In this document: piece by piece, positions 48,276-60,989 of the stretch
Numbering within the stretch: the stretch's first letter is position 1
Layout: each line of letters opens with the position of its first letter
Assembly: GCF_022965805.1 (NCBI RefSeq)
Contig: NC_133103.1
Coordinates: 46,518,047 to 46,582,046 of the forward strand
Length of the DNA stretch: 64,000 nt
Direction: 5' to 3'
DNA from: Primulina eburnea
Lineage: Eukaryota > Streptophyta > Magnoliopsida > Lamiales > Gesneriaceae
Translations under genes and position numbers: made by a program
The notes under the pieces: model-generated
The model's database searches: none
The model's input: the letters and a program-made list of their open reading frames with translations, nothing else
Told to the model about the DNA's origin: nothing

Positions 48276-51200
48276 TTACTGCTCACCTTTGAGTCTTGAC
48301 ACAGAAATAACAGCATCAAATGTGAATACTTCACCTGGTTCAAACTGTGCTTCAAGCTCTTCAAAACTCTGTAAAACTCTCAAATCCTTACCAACTGTTA
48401 AACATTCCTGCAATTTTGAGATCCGCAAAGACGAAAATGAAGAACAGAATGAAATGATTGGATTTTAGTAAAGTTAATTTTCACATTTTCAGAAAAAGTC
48501 GGCTGAACAAAGCAGCAGGTCATGCAAGGGCTGCCAAGCACCCCTCAATTTGGTTTTTTTTATGCATGCATTCCAGTCACTAGCATTTTAAATATTTTAC
48601 ACTTTAATTTCGCCTCCCCTCCTATGATATTCTGGCTCCAGCACCGCATGCATAGGATTGTGGCAATAATACAGAAACATGCATAGTGGTAATTAAGCAA
48701 AAAATTCAGCTTTCATTAAGGGGTACCCATGGGAGGAGTGAAGCAAAGCATGCGTCACTTTTTATGGAATATGTCCTTTACACTTTTTGATAAAAAGTAT
48801 CACCTTGCACTTGAAAAATCTTTTTTTTTTGTCTATAAAAGCTCAAACTAGCACATAGAAGTTCTACCTTAGCCACATATTCAGCTATGGTTACATTGAG
48901 AACCTTCTTGATAACTTGCTCATAAACATTCGAGGGCCCCAAAATTTCCAAGAGAATGTTTTTCGGTATCTGCAAGACACGTTAGATTAGTAAGTGTCGA
49001 AACTCAACAAAGGGGTCTCAGTGTTGTGATATCCAGTGTTGCAGACACGAAATTGTATCTGTAACAGTTAAAAGAAACAATCGACAACGGAAATATTGAA
49101 ATATGGCGCATTCAAGTATTTTCCAAGAGGAGAAATCTCTATACAAAGGATAAATTTCCGTTACCCTAGCAATGCTAGTAACAAGACTCTCAGGAGAAAA
49201 ATTGAATGCCTATCATTTCGCTCTGCTCACACTTTATGCTTCTCTTTTCCTCTCTTTCCATGTGAACTGTAACTACATTGGTTCTACTTGATTTGAGGCT
49301 TGACCCTTCTCTCTTTAAATATCTAGGCGCAATAATAATTTAGTCCGTAACATCAAGGTCCCAAATAGGAAAAAAAATTAATCGTAGATAGTAAAAACAC
49401 AAGGCAATCTAAGGCACATGGGTATCCTGGATCCTGGTAATAAGGCTCAAGTCTAGATGTGGGCTTTGTTGAAGTCAAGTTCCCTAAGGTTGTGTTTGGA
49501 CTACCAGATTTGAGATGATGAATTTCAAAATTTTTGACTTGCTTGTATGAATAAATTAAATTAAATTTCAAATCCAATTCATATCAAGTTATTCAATTTC
49601 AATAATAATTGTGGAGAATTTCAAATATAGTCAAGCCTCAAATCATTTCCCAAATCAAATACCTTCCTCCAAATCAAATCCATCAACCCAACCACAACCT
49701 AAATGATAATATTCTAGAATCTAAACATTTGAATAGAATGCATATGATTCAAATTGTATTTTAAAAGCTATTTAACAATAATACAACCGAAAATTATTGG
49801 TTTATAAGCAAAATGGAATTGCTATCATCTAGCATTTATTTATGAAGTAACTATCCCTACATTAAGGCGTGCATGAAGCGCGTCTCAAGTTCTTAAAATG
49901 CACCAAGGCAGAGGCTTCAAGTTCAAAGCACATGCTTCATAGAAGGGCTGCACCTTAGTTTGTGTTGAGGCGCAAGAGCTGAACATCACCCAATCTTGAG
50001 CCTAGGTGCACATATTGTGGACTTTCAGTAACTATTTGTGTAACTTTTCTAAGAAAAACCCAAGTCTCATAGCCCAAAATAGTCACAATCACCCCGTTAA
50101 ACTAAATTCCTCGGTCCACCACCATACACCATAAAAGGTGAGCAATGCAAGCATAATGTTGCACGATTGTTGACATGTGAATTTTTTTCATTCATAAGAT
50201 TCCATACAATGGCACTAACTGCCCCTTTATCAAAACATGCAATAAAAAAAAATATAATCACAAATTATATGAGATTAAAGATAATAACTATCTAGCACGC
50301 CAAAGGACTTCCCAAGCATTCAATAAATAGTGGCCCATGTTCAAGTGTCTAGCATGGAGCATTGTCTGTTTAGCCTAGCTCAAAAGGTAAGTTCAAATAA
50401 CAAAAATGATGCATGAAAAGGTTGTCTAATGGAGACTTATAGAACTTACATTAGGTGTCTTTCCTGAGAAGTTCCGGACATTGAAGATGGGAGAACAAGG
50501 GTGATAAATTCAACAAAATGTCAGACAAAAATATATGAAATTTCAGAAACCACATGAAAATCCAAAAATAAAGATTCAGAAACTACAGCAGATCCTTACA
50601 GACTTTAACAAGCATGTTTCTGAACTTTCCAATATTAATTAGATTTCTGTGGTGGAATACCTCCCTTAACTCTTCTAAATCCTGGAATCGGCTGGGCATC
50701 AGCAACCATTTTGGAGAATACATCATCAAAAATATGTTGGGTTTTGGTGCCAGATACCTCAGCTGTAATCTGTTAAAAGCAGTGAAGGTGGAAGATATAA
50801 ACAAAAAAACAAGAAAAGGAAGCTTTTAACCTTTCTTCATAAACATAGCAAATTTTCAACTCGGTAATATATCATTTCCATTTCAATCATTAATAGATTT
50901 AAACAAACTAATTACAAACAATTACTACACAAGTTATTGTTGAAAAAATTATTAAATTAAATAACAATACTTTTTATAAATTTTCTGATGCAAACAATAT
51001 ATATTATGATTTATGAAAAGCTCAACAGTATGGAGTTTACATCGTTCTGGGTCTCACAGACTTGTATAGGAATTGAAGTCTAAGATTATGCTAATTTGAC
51101 TTAGGGTCTAACTTCATTATGTGTGGACTTTTGGCCCACTTTTTGTAATTATAATCTTTTGATTAATATAATAATGTTACCTATATATAAAAAAAGAAGT

Positions 51201-54200
51201 TCAATAGTTTTAATCAAGGGTGAGCAAAATTTCAGTTCAACAAATTACCTGCGGAACCAAATTAATTTGGAAATTTGACTTGGTTTTGGAAATTCGGTTT
51301 TTATTTGAAAATTTGGTTTTCGGTTTATTCGGCTTGGTTCGTTTACGATTAATTTTTAAAAAACCGAATCTACTGTCTGAAACCATCAATTTTTTAAAAT
51401 GGACTTCAACGTAGGCCCATCTTATTCAATTGGTTTTGGGCTATAGTGTTGAGCTAAGCCTATTTCATTGTGTATTGCGTCACTGATATGCTAATTGGCC
51501 TAATGGGTGAATGATTGATTTTCATCTAGAGTTTGTTGTGATATATCTTAGTTTCAAGTAATTTTTTTAAAATTTTCCATAATTTCAGTTTGCTTTTTTC
51601 AGTTTTGATGAAAATTTCGGTAGGCTCAATTTGCTCCAGATTTTATTTCTTTGGTTTTGGATGAATCAGTTCAATCGGTACCAAATTAACCAAATACATA
51701 GCCCATGTTTTAATAGATATTAACAGAAATAATCAATCCATAATAGATGGCAAGAGACTTAAATTTGAACAAATTCATAGTTCAGTTTGAGATGCTAGTA
51801 TGATGAGCATCTATCTTGGGAAACATTTTTTCCCTCAACATATTACCATCTTCACTGAACAGATGTATTTGGCAGGTGGAATGTAGGAAAATAAGAAATG
51901 TATGGGACAATGTTTCATTGTTGAGTATATATAAGTATAAGTGAAATTCATTAATCGGTTACCGTAAAATATTAAAAAATAAATATAGGATGATAATTTC
52001 TCTTGCCTTTAAGTCGTAGCCTTCATCGGTATAGAATGTCGTAACAGTAAAGTCTTCGAATGATCGAGTTGAAGCTCCATTATCTTGGACAACTAGAAGA
52101 ACAATCCCAAACAAAAAATGCCTCCTCTTAGAATACTATTAGGCCACATTTGAATGGAAAGACTTGATTTAAGTGGACAGATTTGATTTGGGGAAAAGAT
52201 TTAAACCTTGATTTCAAATGACAATAACGTTTGTTGCATTTGAATTCATTATGATTACTAATGAATGAGAATATATGGAGAGAGGACGAACATAAAAACT
52301 CTCAAAAATCAATCAAACAACTTAAATAAATTTGAAATCATAGATTAAAATCATTCAATCAAAATGCACTCTTAAACTATTCAAGCATAATTTGTACTTT
52401 TGTACCTGGTGATACAGCTTGAAGAGCAAATTTATTGGTAGTCCTGCACAAGGGGAAAAATTATTGGCACTCGTATACGTTTCAACGTCATACATTAACT
52501 CCCATTCTCATAAGCGGCCTATAGAACAAGAGCAATATAGCCAGAATAACAGACAACACGTAGAATTCATCCTGGATTCACGTGTAAAAATAATTTTAAG
52601 TCCAAAGCATGATTCGACGCAAAGCACGCACTTCATGGAAGCCGTGTGCTGCGAACGAACTATGGTGCTGGGGTAGACTATTGAGCTTAATAATATATCA
52701 CATTGTCATACACATTTTTTCGAGTATAAGTCTTCAAACATATTAATTATCACACAAATTTTGATCAATAATCTAATGGTTGTGATCGTGATAAGGATGT
52801 GACGTTTGCTTTAACCAAATCAAAGAATACAGAATCATCACATTATTAGTGTGATTTGTATTATTTTTACAATGAAAGAAGATTTTATTCAGGAAAAAAG
52901 TTTCTTAATTCATTAATTTTATGCTCTAATTTTGCATGAAAAGCGAAACATAAACATGCAATTTTGTTAAAATTCAAAAACAAAAAAGATGGCTGCTCGG
53001 GTGAAGCAATGGCAATTAATGGTGAATTTGAATTTGACTGGCTAAAAATCAGTAAGTACCTTTCTTGAAGTTGATACGCACCATATCCCAGTCTACGGGA
53101 AAAGAATCTTCTTTTAGACCACTCATATGGAATGAGGACATTTTCGAATTGCCTTCGAGAAGTGATTATCTGTTCAATAAATGTGAGTTTGTATGCCGTC
53201 TCATAACCAGCAAAGAAACAAAACGTAAGTTCAAGCAATTTATGATTTTTTTTCATGTGTGAATAAACATATGGCTGACCACAAGAAGATAACATTCTGT
53301 GAGCATCAAGTTTCACACAGTATACAACGATCATATCAAACGAAATAAACAAGACAGAAACAATAAGGACCAAAAAGAACATTTATGCCAAGAGAAACCA
53401 TGATGCAATATTACAATAAAAAACAGAAGGCAACTTGAACACACAAACAAACTTATAAATGAAGGATGCTCACAAAATACACGCAATACACAGTCAAATC
53501 CTATTAATATCAAAAGGTGCCATAAATACATAATTTTCATCGGGAAACCGGAAATGTCATTCAAAAGAAAAAAAATGACCAAAAAGAAAGAAGTGCCTCT
53601 TAACAATACATGGCTAGAATCAACGATTTATGAGCATGGTTGGTCAAGTCGTCAAGGCCCGAGATAAATGAAGAAGGAATCCATGATGACAAGCAGCTTG
53701 GAGCACATATAAAGTCTTTCTGCTTTATAAAAATTTGTTGGTACTTTCTAAAAACACTATATTTCTAACATTATCTTAGATCTGCTGCTGCTCTTCTAAA
53801 TATTTTGCAGATAAATATTGTTTCAAGGTCAGTACACTGCATTATAAACTAAAAATAGCTAGTTCGCCCGCTTTTGATAACAAGGTTTACAACCATAAAA
53901 TGCCACAATCAAGTCATTTCCACAACAAACAATCAATCGGGTCGACATTCGAAGTATGATGAAGCTGCTGACATCAATGTCTCAAACAACCAATCCCCCT
54001 TCCTATCCAATCCAACTGGAGGTCATATTTAATTTTTCCTTCAAAATGCCTTAAAAAATTCATGCCTAATCATAATACAAAACGTACTTACACCACGTAC
54101 AACATGAACTGCAGCTCAAAAACAGCCAAAGATAGACTAAAATTACACTGAAAATTAGAAGAATAACGAGGTAATCAGTACTAATCAAGCTAAAATTCAA

Positions 54201-54271
54201 GCAAAAAACCTTACCTTGGGATAGAAACAATAAGACAAAAGGGGGTTTATTCTAACGGCGACCATTTCCAT
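48276..54271 (-). CDS. Trigger-factor-like protein, probably plastid-targeted
   Basis: Eight exons join in phase: 54271-54215, 53169-53060, 52443-52406, 52092-52007, 50769-50661, 50463-50450, 48969-48868 and 48407-48276, giving 215 residues. The N-terminus (MEMVAVRINPLLSYCFYPK, then basic, Ser/Arg/Phe-rich) looks like a transit peptide. The mature part resembles the ribosome-binding domain of bacterial trigger factor: VSGTKTQHIFDDVFSKMVAD, PIPGFRRVKGGKTPN, the equivalent of the bacterial GFRxGK signature, then IPKNILLEILGPSNVYEQVI and a C-terminal EPGEVFTFDAVISV. It lacks the peptidyl-prolyl isomerase and C-terminal chaperone domains of bacterial trigger factor, as is known for short plant homologues (e.g. 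At2g30695, from memory). Likely role: nascent-chain or ribosome-associated folding in plastids. The intron after 52007 begins GC (AAG/GCAAGA), and exon 6 is only 14 nt. Confidence 0.9.
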
Positions 54272-54990
54272 ATCCTGTTCAGAAGTTCACCGTGCTTGTC
54301 GAATGTCGATACATAAATCGGTTTTATAGGTAGATGGTTTACACTAAATTACTGTTTCTCCTCAAACTATTCTTATTTTGCATTTGACCCTAAAAGATGA
54401 GAGAAATAACAATTTTCCCCCTTGGAGTTATAACTAATATTTAATTTCGGTTCCAAAATCGAAATTGGAGCCGAGGAGTTGTGGTTCGGTTCGGTTCAGG
54501 TTAAAGAATAAACCAGATCTGTACATTGATATTTAATTTTAAGGTAATATACAATATTTAATTTATCTAGTTAAACTCTCTAATTTATAAATGTTAAATA
54601 TGGTCATTTGCAAATTTGTGCTCCAAACAAACAAATATTAAGGTCAAAGGTTTTATAATTTTTTTTTCAATAGACTTTATTATAATTAATAGTTAATGTA
54701 ATATTTAGTAATATGGTTTTGAGCTAATTGAGAAAACCCAACTTTGGTCTCTTATTCTCTTCGTCCTTTGCATCAATGCCATTGCCCGTTTACTCCCATT
54801 TTTCTCATTCTCAATCTTCATTTCATTCTTAGTATTCTCAACCTCTTCATTTTTTTTTTCTCCAAGGAAAAAGAATCAAAACTTAATGGCATTTTCATTA
54901 TCATATAATATGTTTTTTCGCAGGATCATTAAAAGATCGATATAAGTTTGCCATTTATGTTTTTATGCATGTGGATTATCTTCTATTCAA
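54272..54990. other. Upstream region of the trigger-factor-like gene
   Basis: Probable promoter of the minus-strand gene. No clear TATA assigned. Contains gttcggttcggttcagg (54487) repeats of unknown origin. Confidence 0.35.
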
Positions 54991-55389
54991 GTAATTTCAT
55001 TTGTCATTCAGTTTGTTAAAACATTTATTTCAGTCGGATAAGCTATATATTGCAGTCAGTTAATATCATTTTTGTCAGTCGGTTAAGTTTCAGTAGGCTA
55101 AATCATTTATTGCGGTCGGTTAATTTCATTCAGTCAGTCGATTACTTTTCTGTATGTTAAATCATACATTGCAGTCAGTTATTATTCACATGTATTTTCA
55201 GGGAAGATTTAGGGACAGATGAGCGATCCGTATTTTGTTTCGTTTAGTAGGTTATCCATTTCATAAAAGTAAATTATTTTTGGTCACATATTACATGTAT
55301 TTCCCTAATTTAATAATGAATTTAAATATGTCAATTTGTATATTTCCAACTCTCTTACATCAATTATGTATACATATTTTTTACAAATT

Positions 55390-56490
55390 GCGTGGACGGA
55401 GATATGATTCAAATCTTAATTACTTTTGATGATGAATGGAAGGGTGATGATGAACATAAATATTCATGGTATGATGGAAGTATTCGGGTTGGCATGCTAT
55501 ATTTATTGATGAGAGTGATGTAAATATTGAAGGTGTTGAAGATGCAATTTTTGAGACACTTCATTTGGATATACATGATATGTTATGAAGCTAAGTTACT
55601 TGCTAAAATTTGAGGTATGTAATCCAAGACCAATATATATAAAATCTCACGAGCATTGACTTCATATCTGTCTTTTGGTGTTTCAAACATTAGACTTTGC
55701 TTCATGTTGAAATTATCAAAGCAAGTGGTTTCGAAACCAGTTATGAAAAAAATTACAATTCCAAAGATGTTAAAATTTGCAAAGATCTAAATGATGAGAA
55801 GGTTGACAAATGTGAAACTGAAATATATGGTAGTAATGAGAGAACAAATGATAAATATTTTGATGGGGTATTTTTTGAGAATGAATTAGACGAGAAAATG
55901 AATGAGCATGAAAATGCGGTGGATGAAATAACAAAGATCGATAATATGTAACTGAAATATTTGATGATGAGTTTGTTGTGAATGAAGAGAATCATGTTGA
56001 TGAGCTTACATTGTGTACAACACAGAATATACAAGTTGAATTTTCTTATCCTGAAAAAGATGTACAAGAATTCTACATTATTAACTGCAGTAGAAGATAT
56101 TGAAAGGAATGTGACATATTATTTTAATGATTTGTCTAAATTTTTTGTTGGTCAAGTGTTTGGGAGCAACGATGAGTTTCAAACAGAGTTGTTTAAGATT
56201 TGTTTAAAAGTCCTTTGAAATAGATGTTCTGAAACCCAACAAAAAAATTTATGATAGTAGATGTGTGACACTGAGTTGCAAGTGGAAAATACGTACATCA
56301 CAAATAAAGAATTAATCACAATTTTCTATACGTGTTTATCGTAACACACATACTTGTGACCTTTCATATCGGAGGAAAATGCATTGACAAGCAACTTCAG
56401 ACTTTGTAGCAAAGATTTTGGTTGAAAATTTCGAAGGACAACTCAGCTTGCCTGAACCAAAAACCATAATTTTTGATGACGCAAAATAAA
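55390..56490 (+). pseudogene. MULE transposase, N-terminal fragments
   Basis: Open pieces 55697-55951, 55982-56218 and on to about 56490 are broken by stops and shifts. Recognisable near the end are CKWKIRTS, a QFSIRVYRNTHTCDLSYRRK zinc-finger region, and LVENFEGQLSLPEPK, typical of the MuDR N-terminal DNA-binding region. The catalytic core is absent. Confidence 0.75.
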
Positions 56491-59400
56491 TGTAGAGGCC
56501 CGAAATTCGTATTTGAAAGTTTACGGAATAATTTAAAATTTTCTTTTTAAAGGTAAATAACTTGCCTCATTCATAAAATAAACTGAATAAAAGTTTTAAT
56601 GTTTAATGTAACAGCGGAATAAAAGTTTTAAATATCGAAATAGCAGCGGAAGTAAATCTCTGTTTCAAAACAACAACTTAAAATAATTCGTCGTGATAAA
56701 AATGAGTTTGCATAAAAATGATAAATAAACTGATAAATGAGGTCCTCGGGTTCCTACTACTGCCGACCCAAGCTAGCTCACTGGTCCCCGCCCTCGGTCC
56801 CGACCTCATCAGTACCTAAAAAAATCAAGTCTAGTGAGTCTAAAGACTCAGCATGCATATATCATAGATAACAAGTAAAAATATCATAAAATTTCATGCC
56901 GTGTTAAGATATCATGTCGTAAAGCGTAACGTGAAAATATCTTGTCATGAGTAATTATAAATACGTGCATAACTAAACTGAAAATCATAAGTGAAATGTT
57001 TGCTCGATAGAGCCCTGTCATGAAATAGCATATAATAATTTTCTGTTGAGAATATGTTCTACGCAAGTGGCCCATAACATGAAATGAATCGTCTGATCAG
57101 ACTAAACCACAGTATACTGGGCGGTAGAGATCTACCAATACATGAACATGAACTGGTCAGTGACCACGGGATGAAGTAATAATCCCACGATAAGCTGCAT
57201 TCCCATGAACGTGAAGTGACCATAAGCAATATCGCATATATCTAAAAAATGAACATTTTGTATATTTATGCACGTAATATAATTAAATATCCTGTATTAT
57301 TTTACCAAATGGGTTGGATCGTTCCCAGGCTCGCTGCGACCTAATTCTAACATGAGAAAAATGCAAATAATCTTAACTTGAGAATGACTTCGTAATTGAA
57401 CCCAAAAACGGGCCCAACAACTTAAATTCTAACCATGACTCCGTACCGACCCGAACCAACATCGAACCATAATTTACTCATGATTAAAATACACCTAAAA
57501 TGATGAAATAAAGCTCCTAAAATTTTACAAGTCGAAATTTGGTGAATGGAGGCCAAAAACAAGAAACGCTCTTTCGAGAGTCATTTTGGCACATTGCATC
57601 GTAAATTCTCGTACGACCTCTAAACTTAACCGAATCACGAACGGCCAAAAACATGACCTTTATAACTCAATGAGGTACTGTCCAGTCCAAGGCCATAGGC
57701 TAAAAGCCAACCAAGAACTCAAACAAGCCTCTGAACCGAAGCACAAACATGCTGTCCAATGAATACAGCAGCAGTGCTTGCGCTTGCCTGCGTCGTTTTC
57801 AAGGCTAATGGCCATTGGGGCTTGAATCACTGACCAGAGCCTCTTCATAACATCTTAAAGTGTGTCTTGAACCATGGCTAAGGGCTCCAGGCCAGCCACA
57901 ATCCAAGCAACACCAGAAACAACCCGAAACTGAAGCCGAGACACTAAGAACAAATTATGTACCATGCGATTGTTTGGATCTCTTGCTGTCATGTATCGTT
58001 CCAGTGGCCATATGATTGACCATGGCTCGATCTAGACATCATGAGATATTGTGTGAACCATGGCTAAGGCTAAAAAGCCAACCAAGATCCACACCAACCC
58101 CATATATTCGAAACCCACTCATGCAGAAAATAAAAGGATCGAAGGGACACTTGTCTTGTTTTGTTTTGAAAACCGATGGGACCATGAACCAAGCCATGAA
58201 AGTGAATCTTGGTCACGTCCTAGAAATACCAAGGACGGATTCTACCCATGGCTACAGCCCCTAGGGCAGACAAAATCAGAACCCATACCTTAGGCAAGAA
58301 AAACAAGAAATCGAAACACAAAAAAACTGCACTATGGGAGTTGCTGTCCATTTCGTCTTGCTTTTGGGGAAGGGACTCCAACCGATAGACCAGCACCTCC
58401 CTAACACATCTTAATTCATGTCTAAAAGCAGCCTTGAGCGCATGGAACGAGCCTCCCCTGAAATCAAAAGAAAACATAACAACGTGAAGCATGAAGGGAA
58501 ACAAAAAATCTGTGCAGAATTTTCTTGTTCTTGTTGCTGAAAATTTCGGTTTTTGCCTTCTTAATCATGCACATGAAATGTTTCAAAATAAATATAGAAC
58601 TTGATTGAAGAGCAAGGAATAACATATAGATGCCTTGGATTTTGTTTTGAAGAAAACAAAAATGATACGACGACACGGCGCAGCGGAGACGGAGTGTTCT
58701 TCTTTTGTTTCTACTTTTCTCTCTTGATTTTCCTTGGACTCTCACGATTTTTCTCTACTGAAATGCTCTGAAATTTTCGAATTATGAAGAGGGAAAATGG
58801 CTGGGAGAAATGAAGGGAAGTCTACTAATTAAATGGTGATAGAATGGCAAGATCAAATCTTTCTATCCTAAAGTTTGAGAGATAAAGGAATTGATTTGAT
58901 TTGAGGGAGATACAATGAAGTGGTGACCGATTTCTTGCTTACAAATATGGGTAGAAAAATTGCTTAATTAATAATTATTGAAGACTAAATGGTTAGGGAA
59001 TTATCTCCCAAAAAAAGATAAGGAAATGAATTGAAGATGGAGAATTGCCAAATATTTTAAATTCTATCCAAGAAGTGGCCGATTTCTACAAAAATATGAA
59101 GGGGAAATATTGCTTAAATCATTAATTATTGTTGATTAAAAATAAAGGGATTATCTACCAAGGATGGATAAAGAAAGAATCAAAGTTCGTGAGTTGTCAA
59201 CTAAATTCAAATCTTCTACAAAGGGGTGACCGAAAATCTTTTAAATAAATGAGGTGAAATATTACTTAAATCATGTATTTTAAATCTTTAAAGTTTTATC
59301 TACCCATTAGGTATTTTAGTGAATTAATAAATTAGTTTAGGATGATAATTATCTTACATGCATGGCTAATTCTTTAAGTTAAATTACTAACATGTTAAGT

Positions 59401-59804
59401 TGAAATTCCTTAATTAAAATAAGCCTAAATTAACTTATCTCAATTGGTCACATATTTTAGTTTAGGCTTTTAAATTAAATTATTGGACATAAAAGAACTT
59501 ATTTACTACTTATCTCAAGTTAATTAAATAAATCCTTAAACATTCTTTTATTTTAAAATGACTTATTATTTATCTTAAATAAATTTTAGAAATGTTTTCT
59601 TAGTATTAAATTTTATCTCAATACTCCAACTCCATTCCGGCCTCGCTTTTTTAACTGAAAAGATAAAACTAAACTTATGCGATTTAAAATAAATAATCAT
59701 GACTAACAACTTTAAAAATGATTTAAATAATAAAAAAATCATTTTAATTTAAATATTAGAAATTATGCATAGCTTATACGCAGTCTGATTTAACGGGTTC
59801 TACA
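56491..59804 (-). mobile_element. Long solo-LTR-like insertion in the MULE (family C)
   Basis: Begins TGTAGAGGCCCGAAATTCG at 56491 and ends ..AACGGGTTCTACA at 59804, 3.3 kb without coding capacity. It shares conserved blocks with families A and B: the palindrome gagtctaaagactc (56838), then gatcagactaaaccacagta (57094) and a gtcctcggg block (56742). The expected 5-bp target duplication is not seen (ataaa on the left, acttc on the right), so the right junction may have been rearranged. Confidence 0.7.
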
Positions 59805-59809
59805 ACTTC

Positions 59810-60155
59810 TGTAACGCCACAGATTCGATGACTGTACTCACTGAATCAAGACGGGTCTTTCCAGCGTGCTTATGTCCTCACTCACACGCACCCTGAGAAA
59901 CTTACCAGGAGGTCACCCATCCCAAAATTGCCCCAAGTCAAGCACGCTTAACTTTAGAGTTCTTATGTGATGAGCTACCGAAAAGAAGATGCACCTTCGT
60001 GATATGAGTAGTACCAATCAAATCTTTTAAGCCCTCTCCAACTGTACAGTCCATTACATTAAATAGTCTCGGAATCCCTCTCCTTCCGGTGTAAGAACGG
60101 TTCATTCATGTTCCCTCTACCTAGAAGCCTGCCAGGAGCCGATCATTGTCCATAC
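59810..60155 (-). mobile_element. Cassandra-type TRIM LTR carrying a 5S-rRNA-like sequence
   Basis: On the minus strand the segment contains ctctaaagttaagcgtgctt and gggatgggtgacctcctgg, the A-box and C-box regions of plant 5S rRNA genes, and ends ..gaatctgtggcgttaca. This combination is diagnostic of Cassandra LTRs. Only one LTR is visible. The exact left end on the minus strand is uncertain. Confidence 0.85.
59906..59965 (-). promoter_or_regulatory. 5S-like Pol III internal promoter within the Cassandra LTR
   Basis: Minus-strand matches to 5S rRNA: aactctaaagttaagcgtgc, then a divergent spacer (ttggggcaatttt), then gggatgggtgacctcctgg. The spacer and missing flanks show this is not a functional 5S gene. 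Confidence 0.75.
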
Positions 60156-60248
60156 CACCTCATGGCACCGACGATCACCCCCTGCCCTCTTCGGCCCCGG
60201 GCCTCACATGCCCACCAGCTTCCGCTTGGTTCGTCCCCGAACCACAAC
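60156..60248 (-). repeat. Segment shared with 22366-22462
   Basis: Shares cctcatggcaccg, ccctcttcggccccgg, acatgcccaccag and ggttcgtccccgaaccacaa with the internal leader beside the family A LTR. It lies immediately next to the Cassandra LTR here but next to a different LTR there. Confidence 0.8.
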
Positions 60249-60250
60249 GG

Positions 60251-60674
60251 TTAAAAGCATCTCAATTTTAATGCATTTGAGTATCCAATATACGATGATG
60301 GGAAAGATGAAGTTGTTAATTTATCTGATAAATCTTGTAGTTGTTGAATATTTCAACTTGATAAAATTCCATATGCTCATGCAATTGCAGCAATTTATGG
60401 GGAAAAATTAGAATTGTTTGACTTTTGTTTGCCCTACTACTCATCTGAAATGTGTGTCCTCGCTTATGATGGTACCATATATCCGGTGCTCGTTGCAAAT
60501 GAATGGAACATTCCAGCTAATTTTAAATATGATGTACTTTCCCCCGATGTCAAGAGGAAACGTGGCAGAGCGCAAAAGGAGAGAATTCCATCTATTGAAG
60601 AGTTTGGTCAGAATCAAACTAAAAAATGTGGCGTGTGTCATGAATCTGGCCATTGCCAGAAAAAATGCCCTTAA
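60251..60674 (+). pseudogene. MULE transposase, C-terminal fragment
   Basis: Contains a SWIM-type zinc finger region (CSC, one stop, then FQLDKIPYAHAIAAI), a conserved EMCVLAYDGTIYPV segment and a terminal zinc knuckle CGVCHESGHCQKKCP. Mostly open after the stop near 60346. It continues the transposase broken at 56490. Confidence 0.8.
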
Positions 60675-60989
60675 GAGACAGATTGATGTGTAGACATGTT
60701 TTATAGATTCTTGCTTACGATGTTGTATTTGCATGTTACTAGTTTTGCCGAGTTTGTTGTATGAACATGTTGTGTATGCAGGTAGAATTTGGTTAGATGT
60801 TCAATAGTTTACTGCATATATATTTGATTTGTTCAATTTGTTTAATCAGTCGGTTCATGCAAAATATCGGTTGGTTCAATGTTTTAAATCAGTCCACTAA
60901 TGTATATATTTTTGTTAGTTCAATGTGTTTAATCAGTCAATTATTAGAAATATATCGGTAGGTTAAATATAATATCAGTCGGTTAGTGA

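Noticed and set aside
51219..51705. Possible hAT-like MITE in a trigger-factor intron (starts gggtgagcaaaatttc, body rich in ggtttt/ttcggt)
   Set aside because: No matching inverted end or target duplication could be found, so not reported as an element.
59906..59965. Possible 5S rRNA gene
   Set aside because: Only parts of 5S are present with an altered spacer, inside a Cassandra LTR; not a complete 5S gene.
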